A stretch of 64,000 nt of DNA from Pyrenochaeta sp. MPI-SDFR-AT-0127 (Eukaryota; Ascomycota; Dothideomycetes; Pleosporales; Cucurbitariaceae). The stretch covers positions 62,001 through 126,000 of the forward strand of contig JAGTJM010000046.1 of assembly GCA_020747015.1 (NCBI GenBank), in the 5' to 3' direction. The position numbers and the translations under genes were made by a program. Position 1 is the first letter of the stretch. The number at the start of each line of letters is the position of its first letter. The notes under the pieces are model-generated. The model did not search any database and was not told the DNA's origin. It saw only the letters and a list, made by a program, of their open reading frames with translations. Shown here piece by piece: positions 10,847-20,582 of the stretch.

Positions 10847-11661
10847 TCAACGAGCCTAAGGACGATACGGCTGGTAACTTCATCGGAAAGGGTCCAGACG
10901 CCTGAACGGAACGAAATCGGCCTTGCCTCGTACATTTTTGACAATCGTCCAGCACTGCCTCTCCTTGTCAGCGCACCTAACGGCCACTTGAGCGGCCTTG
11001 CTGGATCATGAAGAGGAGCACTATACCAATTCAAAAACCGCCGTGCTTCGGGGCAACATCATTAGCTGCAAACCCTTTCCTTGAGTCAAGCATGCCCGTG
11101 CCATACAACAGCATGCAACTCCAACGGTAGCATGTAAATGAAGCTAGCCTGATTAGAAATAAGGGGACTAAATAAAACCGTGTGTCATATGATCTTCTGT
11201 TGCTGCTTATCGATTCGGTGTTATTGAGAAATATGTCGTGATTCCTTGCCTAATCAATGTATCGTGGTGAGCTGTGCCGAGTGTAGACCAACCTCTATAA
11301 GGCTGTACCACAGTCATCATGTTGAAAATTCCGCTGTCAATCGATACTAACCTGTCAATGCGAGATGAGGGCTTATGCGCCCAGGTATATGGGAACTAAC
11401 ATGGGTGACTGATAAGTAATAATGGGTACATGAATGCATGGCAAATCAAAACACTGAAAGTGAACATAGTCAGAGCACAGATATTAGTCAAAGCGCCAAG
11501 CTTGTAAGTAACAAAAAAGCATCTGTGCTACAAAACACGAAGTGAGTACAAGAGCATCGTGCTCTCGCATCTGCGCTGCATCAAGTCGCACCGTGGGACG
11601 ATACGACTCCGAGCGCCGTGGCCTCTCCAAGCCATGCTTGCTCGCACTTGCAAAAGCAAAA
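10847..11661. other. Intergenic between precursor gene and 5S rRNA
   Basis: The first 60 bases carry the out-of-frame continuation of the precursor repeat. Beyond that I see no gene. Confidence 0.5.
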
Positions 11662-11662
11662 A
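11652..11662 (-). terminator. Pol III T-run after 5S rRNA
   Basis: On the minus strand the 5S gene ends in TGTTTTTGCTTTTG: a run of five T (11658-11662) followed by a second run of four, the usual RNA polymerase III stop signal. Confidence 0.65.
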
Positions 11663-11780
11663 CATACAACAGCGGGGATTCGCTAGTGGTCACCCACCTA
11701 ACTACTAATCCGCCGGTACGCTGCTTAAGTAAGGCTGAGCGAACGGGAAGCCCTGTTTTCAACGTCCTATGGTCGTATGT
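11662..11780 (-). rRNA. 5S ribosomal RNA
   Basis: A 119-base gene on the minus strand. It begins ACATACGACCATAGG and contains GGGCTTCCCGT, GCTCAGC, TACTTAAGC, GGATTAGTAGTTAGGTGGG, GTGACCACTAGCGAATCCC and ends CTGTTGTATGT. These match the order and sequence of filamentous-ascomycete 5S rRNA as I remember it; the ends pair with each other (helix I). In these fungi 5S genes are scattered singly rather than within the rDNA repeat, and this copy fits that pattern. All conserved blocks are intact, so it is likely functional. Confidence 0.93.
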
Positions 11781-12244
11781 AACAGTCATTGTAAGAGTTA
11801 TTATAATATAGTAAGATTGTCATTACCGGACGGGAAAGTCTGGTGAGTTTCGAAGTCCTGACATGAGCGGCAGGGGACACTAACGAGCATGTTGAGTATG
11901 ATTAACTCGAGACTTATTCTATTACACAAGTACCGCTTAGCTATTGTGGTGATTTCATGTATTTGTTATATTGATCTGAGTTACATGTAGGCCACTGTCT
12001 GGCTGTATGTAACAGATGAATGCTAAGAAGAAAATGACATCAATGCTAGAGGAATCTAGATAAGAATGAATCGCCTATTAGCTCAATACAATATGCGATA
12101 GGAACCAAGCCAGAGAGCCGGGACCTTTGGCAGCTCTTGCTTGGCAGTCCTCGGTAGATGGTGCATACTAACGCTAGTATAGCTTGATATCGCTTCACAA
12201 CCACTCCCGCCTTACTCGAAATTGGAACTGTGAACACATCTGAA
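11781..12244. other. Upstream region of the AIM9-like gene
   Basis: No gene seen. Contains the upstream DNA of the 5S gene (minus strand) and of the AIM9-like gene (plus strand). Confidence 0.45.
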
Positions 12245-14148
12245 ATGTCCCCTTTTGTCGCTTCGGCTAACTTTCGTCGATCTTGCACCTCTAGCACGAT
12301 TTTAGGCTTCCCAGCGACTTGGTTCCGGCGACAGTCTGTTCGAGACGTTAGCTCCGCGTCACTAGGCTTACGCTCATTGTTGCTTTCCCGGCCGTCCACT
12401 TCAAACTCGCGCAATGCCGACATTTTCCAAGACTGTCACGTGGAACAATTTTATCAATATACATCGGGTCGATGGCTCTGGGACGAGCAGTACCAGCTTG
12501 GTCGACGTTACGTCGAGTTCAACCTGCCTGGCCTCCTCGAGGTCTCCGCGCAAGCAATTGGAGCTCGATCTTGCATCAAGATTGAGAAGCTACCCGAAGG
12601 AAATTTCAACAAGGTCTTTTTGATCTCTATGGATAACGGCCAAGAATTAGTTGCCAAACTCCCAAACCCCAATGCTGGACGAACACACTTTACAACCGCC
12701 AGCGAAGCCGCCACGATGGACTATGTAAGGGCACATCCACCCCTTACATGTTCCGGTTGCTGACATGAAACTCCATCGCAGGTTCGAAATGTTCTTGGTA
12801 TCCCAGCGCCGAGGGTGTATGGCTGGAGCTGCTCGACAGACAACCCCGTTGGAGCAGAGTATATCCTGATGGAGCGCAGCAGAGGCGTGGAATTAGGCAA
12901 GGTGTGGGATGATATGTCGTGGGAAGAAAGACTGGAGGTTGTCAGAGCCTTGGTCGGGTACGAGAAAGCCTTTGTCTCCGCCAAATTTCCAATGTATGGG
13001 AGTTTGTTTTATGCAAAGGACTTACCGAAACTGAGCCAAGGTCAATTCCTTAGTTCTGTCGACTCGATGGATAATGGTGAAGCCTTCGTAGTTGGCCCCA
13101 CAACCAACCGGGCGTTCTTCGACCAGGGAAGAGATGCTGTTGAGGTAAATCGAGGGCCTTGTAAGCTCCAATGGCTTCATCATCATGCTCGCTTCATGCT
13201 AACCAGATGCTAGGGCCTTCAATCAACGAACTTATTCAATCACGCGCCGCCCGAGAGCTAGCATGTATTGAAAAGTTCTCGTCGTATCCTAGTCAGCAAG
13301 GGCTGTTCAATGGTCCCAATCAATATCGTCCAACTAAAGCATTGAAGGTTGAAACCCTCAAAAATTACTTAAAGGTAGCAACCCAGATTCTCCCCAAAGA
13401 TGTCAATCTGTCCAAACCGACTCTATGGCACTCAGATCTACATACCGACAACATTTTTGTCGACCCTTCTCAGCCAACAAAAATCCTTAACATCATTGAC
13501 TGGCAAGCGGTCAATATTTCTCCTCTCTTCCTCCAGGCACGCCATCCTTCGCTCATCGAATTTGAAGGGCCAATACCAGAAGGCTTTGAGCCAATAAATC
13601 TACCTGATGGGTATGACGATATGAATGAGGAGGAACAACATAAAGCAAAGAGTCTCCGTGCTGCGCAGTCTCTCTATAAACTCTACGAAATCCTCATGCT
13701 CCGTCAATGTCCGGAGATCGCCCGTGCACTGCGCTTTCGAGATTCTCTATCTGGTCAAATTACTGGGTTGTCAAGTTTGATTTTCAACGATGGCGAGCCT
13801 ATCCTTCAGGGCATGCTAATTCGACTTCAGGACGAGTGGTCTACATGTGTTGGTCCTTCCATACCATGCCCCTTGTCCTTCTCTCCCGAAGATAAGACGC
13901 AGCAGCAACGTCTCGAGGCGAGCTGGAGTGAAGGAGTAGAGCGGATGCATGAGGTTTTGACCGAGATTTGCGCATATCAGGGATGGGATGGCTGGGTCAA
14001 CCATAAAAACTATCCCGTGTACAAAGAGCGGTTATTACGGTGTCGCGAGAACTTTCTCGATCGCTACGCGAAGACCGAGGATGAGAGAAGTAGATGGATT
14101 GACGCCTGGCCATTTAAAGACAAGCCTCACATGCCAGCTTCTTCATGA
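12245..14148 (+). CDS. AIM9: AIM9-type mitochondrial phosphotransferase-fold protein
   Basis: Exons 12245-12724, 12782-13144 and 13207-14148 join to 594 residues. The N-terminus is rich in Arg and Ser and poor in acids (residues 1-55), fitting a mitochondrial presequence. The body has the aminoglycoside-phosphotransferase/choline-kinase fold: a nucleotide loop EGNFNKVFLISMDNG, the strand lysine in ELVAKLPNP, the Brenner-type catalytic loop WHSDLHTDNIFVD, and the metal-binding IIDWQ. All the usual catalytic residues (Asp and Asn of HSDLHTDN, Asp of IIDWQ) are present. Fungal Altered Inheritance of Mitochondria 9 proteins share this layout; their substrate is not established. The ATG at 12245 is the first in the frame. 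Confidence 0.88.
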
Positions 14149-15527
14149 GCATGACTTTTGAAACACACCTACGATGTACCACATTCAGGGAACTCTGGTT
14201 ACTTCAACCGCGGCGGTTTCCCGACACGTCTGGTTGCAACTTTCAAGGGCTCTGATCACATTGCATTATTCAACAGGGGCCTGCGAGGGATGTCACCCTC
14301 TGCTGGACTCGCTTCGTGCTTCCGATAGGCTTGCTCTTAAAGTATCACGGCATGCATCTAGTTTGAATTCATAACGGAATGTGCACACTAGTAACAAGGT
14401 CCAAAAGGCGCGAGATGATTTTGGCCAACCCTTCATCTTTCGAATCATTCGAACGGACCCCATGATTTATCCCCGTACTAGTGACTTCATCTCACGTAAC
14501 AGTCATCGCGAAGGGATGAATTACAACTCAAAGGTATGGGGAGGCGGGAACTTTGCTGGATCGTTTAGTCTTATCCTTGTCAGGCCACGGGCTGATGGCT
14601 GAGTTGAGAGCTCAGCTATATCCGATGTAGTCGAACAGCTACTATGACGTGAACAGCGCGGAGAGAAGCCTTGCGTGCCAGATTGACATCAAATACTGTT
14701 CTGATCAAGGTGACCAGCAATGGCTGAGCATTGTTTACCGTTAGTTGCATGGCGTAGTGGGAGCAGACTTACGTCCTAACAATCCTAATATATATCTTCC
14801 TCTCTTATTACCCTATTGTTAATACCTATAAGTACCTGCTTATTATAATAGAAAAATAATTAAGTACTATCAGGTGGATCTAGGTAGAGGACCAGATATA
14901 GTGCGCTAAGAGTATGTTGAGAAAGATCACAAGAAGTAAGAATTGCTCAATATGAAAGCATAATACAGCGATCTAGTAGATAAGAGTTGAGAAGGTATAG
15001 GTGTAGCCGGATAAAGCACTACTGGAGATATTATAATGCTAAGGAAATCTGGCACGAGATTGACTAAGATACTTGCAAGTGAGCAAAAGTTCCACAACTC
15101 ACAGGTCCCTGGAGCCGCTCGTTTATAAATTTTCGTCATTTGTTGTGTTCCGGTCACTGTAAGAGAAGAGGCCAATATCGAATTGAAGCATTCCTGCTTT
15201 CCAGATGACTCTGCTGCGTAACTAGTAAAGCATAGTGGTGATTGAGGAGTATGTGGAGGCGTAGCGGGGCTATCTATAATGGCAATCCCAATTGCACTTC
15301 CCCTTGTTGCCATGTAGCCTTCTGTGCCATGGATTGTTGATGGTAACTAGTTAGCGGTAGACATGGACTACCTTGTCATTCCATGATCTCAAGAGTTGTT
15401 ACATAGTAGACAATCACTCCCAGCATTAGTTCATCTTTCAAAATCGAGATCGAGTTTCGGCAACTCGTGTTATTAGTGCCATAGGCCATACGCAAAGCCT
15501 ACAACCCAACAAGTAAGTAACGACCAA
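14149..15527. other. Intergenic with short AT-rich stretch
   Basis: No gene I can support. Bases 14785-14870 are strongly AT-rich and may be a short repeat relic. An open frame of 128 codons on the minus strand (14927-15313) lacks any recognisable feature. Confidence 0.45.
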
Positions 15528-17351
15528 TCATATCATGTGAAACACTACGCAATCAAACTCCTTTTCTGCCCTTCTAATATTACCTGTACTCCATGGGTCC
15601 ATCCATCCTTCCAGAAAACAGGTTCCCAAGACTTTATTCATCTCATGCTCGCCTCTAAGTGCTATGGGGTTCGAGGATCCATAAGCAAGGCAAATATGAT
15701 CTCCACAACGCAGATAGCTTCCCAGAGCGAATCGACCAGATCGTGTCATCCACAGAGTGCGGCCACGCATGATTTGCATCATGGACTGTGTTGTCATTGA
15801 TGCCTCTTCTGCGGAATCGGATAGAAAAGGTGGAAGGTGTTCATCGCTTATTGCGCAACAGCCTTCTGCAGCAAGCGCCTGACACAGTCTCTCCATGGTA
15901 GGAATTGGCGCAAAGCCAAGTTCAACGGTGGACGCAGCAAGTCCTGTAACTTTACGTTTATATCTTGAAGCTAAAGAGTCTTGGTGTTCAACAGACCAAT
16001 TTATTTTCTTCCAAGCCTTGACGCAGCGCTTCAAAAGTGCATTGAGTTGCACACCAAGAGTTGTTCGAGATGACAGAGTGCCGATTTCAGTGTCGACTTG
16101 ATCGAGCACAAATCCTTGTGCCTGTATCGTTCGCTTCTCTTCACCCGCACAATAAATCGTACCTCTGTAATATGTAGTTTGAGTTGAGATGAAGACAGGA
16201 TATCGGTTCGGGGATGACTTGGAAAGTTGTTTAAAATCGGCCTTTGATGGTTTGAACGGAATAACGAGGTGCTCTTCTCGGAAATCTGGTGTCCAGGTCG
16301 GTATTCCTACGTTGTTTATTGTATACTCCACAGCCCTGGGAATAACTTCGAAGAGATCCAAACTACAGGTCCCCTCTATGATGGAGGTCGCGGTATCGAT
16401 CATGGCTACCTCTAGAGAAGAATCATACGATGGTGTTAAGTTGATACACTTATCGAAGTTCAGCCCGAAAAACGCGTAAAGTCGATCGAGCTCTTCTGAA
16501 GTTTTCGCCCGGGGTGCTAAGAGAGACAAAGTCTGCTCAATGGGCGAGTTATCATGGCCATGAAGTCTGCGCTGTTCATTGCAGCGACGGTACATGATGC
16601 GTATGGTTTCAACTATTGCATCATCAACGTCTATATCTTCAGCTTCGCGACTGGCCATTGTATAAAGGTCCGAAAGAGACATAGTAAGCGCTTGATTCGG
16701 AAGGGTCGAAATCGTCTCCAGAATGAAGAGTGCTGATGGGGGCAGCACAATTTCCTGGAAGACCCATGCTCGTTGAAACCACGGGGACTGCAGGATTCTA
16801 TGACAAAGACCTCCCGCGGAATTCTCGCCAGATCCAGCCACCTTGCGTAAACGGCGTATAAGATGCTTCATGGTTGACATCCTTGGGGTCGACACATCTT
16901 TGAATGAATGACTTTGCTCGAGATCGCCCTCGAAAGAAAGTTTAGCGTCGAAATTGCTTATTTGACCAAGCCATACAAGAACACGAGAACACGAAGAGTA
17001 TATCTGGCCCATGACCTTGACTTGTTCACCTCGCTCATTTCTGTCGTCCTGATCAATGCAGATCTGATCGATCCACAGATATCCGGTTGCGCATTGTCGT
17101 TCTACGAACACTAATGCCTCTTTCAATAGCTTTGTGATGCGCAGAAACTTGCCGTCCCTAAGTTTCACCATCTCAGTCCGATCAGGCGTACCCCATACAT
17201 AGGAAAGAGTCTCGTAAGGGGGAGCTTGATCGAAGGTTGTCTGGGTCAATGAGTAGTGGCACGGAGCTTTTCTATCATCAGGAGGACGTTCAATTTGCAA
17301 AAGTCGAAAGCTCGATGGCGTATCCAGCTTCCGATAGTTATAGAACAGACT
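15528..17351 (-). CDS. HET-domain (heterokaryon incompatibility) protein
   Basis: A long open frame of about 607 codons with the three HET blocks near the N-terminus: YETLSYVWG, the LRITKLLKEAL helix, and LWIDQICIDQDD...QVKVMGQIYSSCSRVLVWLG. HET proteins act in non-self recognition and programmed cell death after hyphal fusion. The body contains the RLYAFFGL segment typical of the family and ends normally at 15528. The start is uncertain: no ATG precedes the HET domain in frame, and reading continues upstream to an acceptor-like CAG at 17352-17354, just downstream of an in-frame stop. A short upstream exon is likely but I could not place it; alternatively the 5' end is broken. Confidence 0.85.
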   Translation of the reverse strand, partial: SLFYNYRKLDTPSSFRLLQIERPPDDRKAPCHYSLTQTTFDQAPPYETLSYVWGTPDRTEMVKLRDGKFLRITKLLKEALVFVERQCATGYLWIDQICIDQDDRNERGEQVKVMGQIYSSCSRVLVWLGQISNFDAKLSFEGDLEQSHSFKDVSTPRMSTMKHLIRRLRKVAGSGENSAGGLCHRILQSPWFQRAWVFQEIVLPPSALFILETISTLPNQALTMSLSDLYTMASREAEDIDVDDAIVETIRIMYRRCNEQRRLHGHDNSPIEQTLSLLAPRAKTSEELDRLYAFFGLNFDKCINLTPSYDSSLEVAMIDTATSIIEGTCSLDLFEVIPRAVEYTINNVGIPTWTPDFREEHLVIPFKPSKADFKQLSKSSPNRYPVFISTQTTYYRGTIYCAGEEKRTIQAQGFVLDQVDTEIGTLSSRTTLGVQLNALLKRCVKAWKKINWSVEHQDSLASRYKRKVTGLAASTVELGFAPIPTMERLCQALAAEGCCAISDEHLPPFLSDSAEEASMTTQSMMQIMRGRTLWMTRSGRFALGSYLRCGDHICLAYGSSNPIALRGEHEMNKVLGTCFLEGWMDPWSTGNIRRAEKEFDCVVFHMI

Positions 17352-17739
17352 CTGTATTGCTTAACACAATCGCTTTATATTGACACAAGGGTTGACTACC
17401 GGATTAGCCCATTGGTTGTCCACCAGATATGACACATGATGATCTGGTGATCGTTGATCAGGCTTGGACATGTTTCCGGCTTCGCTTGCTTGTACTTGGT
17501 TGTGAATCGACTGAAATCAATTACAAAGAGTGACAAGTTGTGGAGTGAGGGATGCCCCACTTTTAGCGTGATCAACCTTCGTCTGCGCCTTCCATCTCTG
17601 ACTCGTGCCCTCCTAACAGTATCTGGGCATCTGCCCATGATCCACCTACGCATGGAGTGGCTGGGAACACAGACATTGGGTATTGATGCTGGGAGAGAAA
17701 TTTGATTGTCACAACAATGGTAAGCATGACCATAGGCTC
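17352..17739. other. Upstream region of the HET gene
   Basis: Should contain the first exon and promoter of the HET gene. I could not choose an ATG exon here with confidence. Confidence 0.3.
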
Positions 17740-18170
17740 TTCAAAATCTCACAAAGCCATCCTCGTCAGATGTATATCGCCTGTAAATCCAATTTGGAGG
17801 ACTACGAGAAAGCACGATCGTGAAAATGTGCCGAAAAGTGGATTCGGGCACTGCAAACTTCAGGCGCATGTACCTCTTTGGAGGGGAGAGCAGCGAAAGT
17901 TCGCTGATCCATGAAGAGCCTGGTACATATTTCATGGTCGTGAAGCCAGGCGGTAGTTGGCGCTACGTTGGCGATTCTGATGCTATCAACAATGTTCTTC
18001 GGCGCCCAGAAGACTTCCGGCGCACAGAAGACTTCCGGCGCAATATGGAGCAGGTGGCATCAAGTGGAAACCAGAACGCTTTATTACTTCAACGGACGTT
18101 GGCATTGAAAACAAAACTCTGGCGCCAGACACTTCTGTAAATTTCTTACCGTGGGCTTATGGACAACGTC
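17740..18170 (+). pseudogene. Cytochrome P450 N-terminal relic
   Basis: Two frames together resemble the region before the B helix of fungal P450s. ISPVNPIW is in one frame (around 17780). EEPGTYFMVVKPGGSWRYVG and then DAINNVLRRPEDF follow in another (17900-18020); these correspond to the family pattern LGDxFxLVxPGxNxxYVxDxxAxxxVxxRxxDFxR. A stop at 18138-18140 is followed by an MDNVFG string like the usual V-F-G motif. The I helix, ExxR and heme-Cys regions are absent. An 18-bp tandem duplication inside it (18007-18042) repeats the E-D-F-R-R coding segment. A truncated, frame-broken relic. Confidence 0.5.
18007..18042 (+). repeat. 18-bp perfect tandem duplication
   Basis: CAGAAGACTTCCGGCGCA occurs twice head to tail inside the P450 relic. 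Confidence 0.9.
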
Positions 18171-19052
18171 TTTGGCTGGGGAGAAATGTTCTCTCAAGTA
18201 GAATTGGTCGCCAACCTCGCATTGGTTTTCCGAAATCACGTAGTTGGACCACAATCTAAGCCAGGACAATCTATAAGAGATGCTCGCTCGATGCTGTTGA
18301 AGACAGACAGGGACATTAACCACGAGGGGACGATGTTGTTCGAGACAGCGGAGCCTCATAAAGCAGCCTTGGTGTGGAGCAAGTGGAGCCACTAAGGCTA
18401 TTTGATTTTGCCTCGATGTGGGAAATCGCCCGCTGATGTATACTCACACCCCTGCCCGAAGCCAACTTTTAGGCTCGAGTCTTACATCGTAGCCGTTACT
18501 GTTGAACCTATGTATGCGACTCGTTTGCTAATGATAAACGAAAAGGAGAAACCTTAAAATTTATTCATAACTCGAACATACATATCTGTACAAATCAAAA
18601 TCAAGATGAAGACTAACTAGGCGATTTGTAGAGTGCAAGGGGTGCTGAAGAGACATAGGGGTCCCTAATAAACGAAAGCCATTTGGTGAGTTTTTGAAAT
18701 TTAACAGTTTGTTGTCATCAAATCGCTAGTCTAATATGCTGAAGACTATAACTAGGGCAGGGCGCTTCCATCATATCCACTCCTCGCCTCTGACCGAAGG
18801 CTTCATAAGCTCTTCCTAGCTGCCATTTTCAAGACAACCGGGCTCGTTGCTTTTGAGTGGATCCTTAGTGGCGCATGTATTCAATGTCGAACCTCGAGGG
18901 ACCATAATGACCGATAATCCTGTACCATCGATTCCGTCTTCAGGTGGTCGAGAGGTTCAGTTATTGAAAGGTTTTACTACATCAAATTAGCTGTGAAATG
19001 ACTGCACTCGCAGTACGGCGCATACTCTCGTGGGATGAGTTGGTCAGCAGTA
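18171..19052. other. Intergenic
   Basis: No supported gene. A short open frame (to 18395) continues from the P450 relic without P450 motifs. Confidence 0.45.
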
Positions 19053-19475
19053 TCACATGAGCTTACTTTCACCCATAAGCACCACTCTCAGTTTATCCGG
19101 TATCGTAAACACCTCTTCATCTTCTTTCACTCTCTGCCCATTGGGATTGTTGATTGTTGCTAGACCCTGTTGCACATGCAATTCGTCCCGAAAGACCATT
19201 TCTCCCATGGCGTCCCATTCCAGATCACTTGGTGAGCCAACAAGCACAACCGGCGCGTCTGGGCTTGCTCTTTTTTTGCTCGCTGTAGGTAATCCCAGGC
19301 GATCGCCTGCTCCAGAGTCCACGCGTACAACGTATCGCAGAGTGTACGTCAAAGGAAAGTGAGGTTCCATAACATCTTTGATCAGAGGCACGTGAACCTC
19401 CTCCATGTAGGCTCGGAATTGTTCCGGGGTAAAGTCGGGGCGACGTGTGTAAAAGACAAGGACTGATTGTGGCAT
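19053..19475 (-). CDS. EthD-domain protein
   Basis: Reads 140 residues from the ATG at 19475 (MPQSVLVFYTRRPDFTPEQF). The pattern VxxxYxRRPDxTPEQFxxYxxxxHxPL is the EthD signature (dimeric alpha/beta-barrel), and the C-terminal half has FRDELHVQQGL and EDEEVFTIPDKLRVVLMGE. Fungal EthD proteins are small stand-alone enzymes or accessory proteins often linked to secondary metabolism or aromatic breakdown; substrate here is unknown and no pathway neighbours are present. Near the stop, GAAAGTAAGC could be a splice donor, so a short 3' exon is possible. Confidence 0.82.
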   Translation of the reverse strand: MPQSVLVFYTRRPDFTPEQFRAYMEEVHVPLIKDVMEPHFPLTYTLRYVVRVDSGAGDRLGLPTASKKRASPDAPVVLVGSPSDLEWDAMGEMVFRDELHVQQGLATINNPNGQRVKEDEEVFTIPDKLRVVLMGESKLM

Positions 19476-20582
19476 GTTGAGGCGCTGCAAGGACTGGGTC
19501 CAACGTAAACAGCACAGCTAGCAGAGGAGCTGGAAAACCGAATGCACGCAGAGAGTGTGCTGTGTTGACTGTAACTACCAGACTTGAAGAAAAGACTTTG
19601 AGAAATCTTTGCGCATCGTCTCGAGCACGCAAGTGAAGCCGCTAGTGCACACTCAGACAGTTCGGAGCTTTTTGGCGATTGTGCCCACTTAATACCAGTA
19701 CGCTTGCTTAGTGGCACCAACAGGAAGGGTTACACACGAATCATAAAGAAATATTTTGAGGGTTACAACGTGTAATAAGACGCGTCGAATGGTCCCAATG
19801 ACTCGGATGAGGGTGGGGAATCGGGTTGTGGGGCTCGTAGAATATGAGACGAAGGCTAAAAACTGCTTTGCGCCAACGCACTCGTGTTCGATTTGCTATG
19901 CTATTGAACTCCCGATGCAAAGAGAGCGCTTGATGTGCAGCATTCACACTCTGACCTGAAAACGAAGCGTAAACTGCGGATCCGGAGACATGGGATTGAT
20001 GGGTCCTTATGTGAATGGCTGGTCTCGGAGGCGTGACTTCGGGGCACAACCGGTAACTGTTGTCCTCGAAACCTTAAAACCGCATTTGACTCGAAGAGCG
20101 AAGCAGGAAATGTCGATTGGCTTTGGTCGTCAAATCAGGCGTTCCATGTTTGCGGGCCGAGGGTTGGCCTTATCGACTTCGTGGATGACATGTCCGACCC
20201 ACTCACCAACCACTTTTAGGACCACGTTGATAGTCAACTCGTTTCCTAGGCTAACTGTGATCCTGCGCGGTATTCCCGCCGATGATATGATGGGCCGTTT
20301 CCGACCACCTTCCAGTCGGGGAGCGCGTGAAAAGTACTTTAGGCACCGGAAGGTGAACCCCGCAGAGAGAGGGGCATCGGACAATCTTGTACCGAAACCG
20401 TCCGTCCACACATCTCACCTCTACCTGCGGCCCGGACCGGGCATCCGAAGAGAACCATGGCGTTGATGGCTTGATGGCTTGATAGCTAAGACCTGCCAAA
20501 TCCTGGGGGTGGAGATTTGATACAAATCCCTTTCTGGCATTAAAGTTTGTCTCAAGATCACAATCAATCATTACACGGCAAC
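19476..20582. other. Divergent upstream region, EthD / alpha-xylosidase
   Basis: About 1.1 kb between divergent genes. A 158-codon open frame on the plus strand (19990-20466) and one opposite it show no domain. It should carry both promoters. Confidence 0.45.

Noticed and set aside
14927..15313. 128-codon minus-strand open frame starting with an ATG
   Set aside because: No domain, signal peptide, splice partner or composition bias; similar lengths occur by chance in this window.
19990..20466. 158-codon open frame upstream of the alpha-xylosidase
   Set aside because: No recognisable motif; Arg/Pro/Ser composition looks like non-coding DNA, and frames on both strands are equally open.
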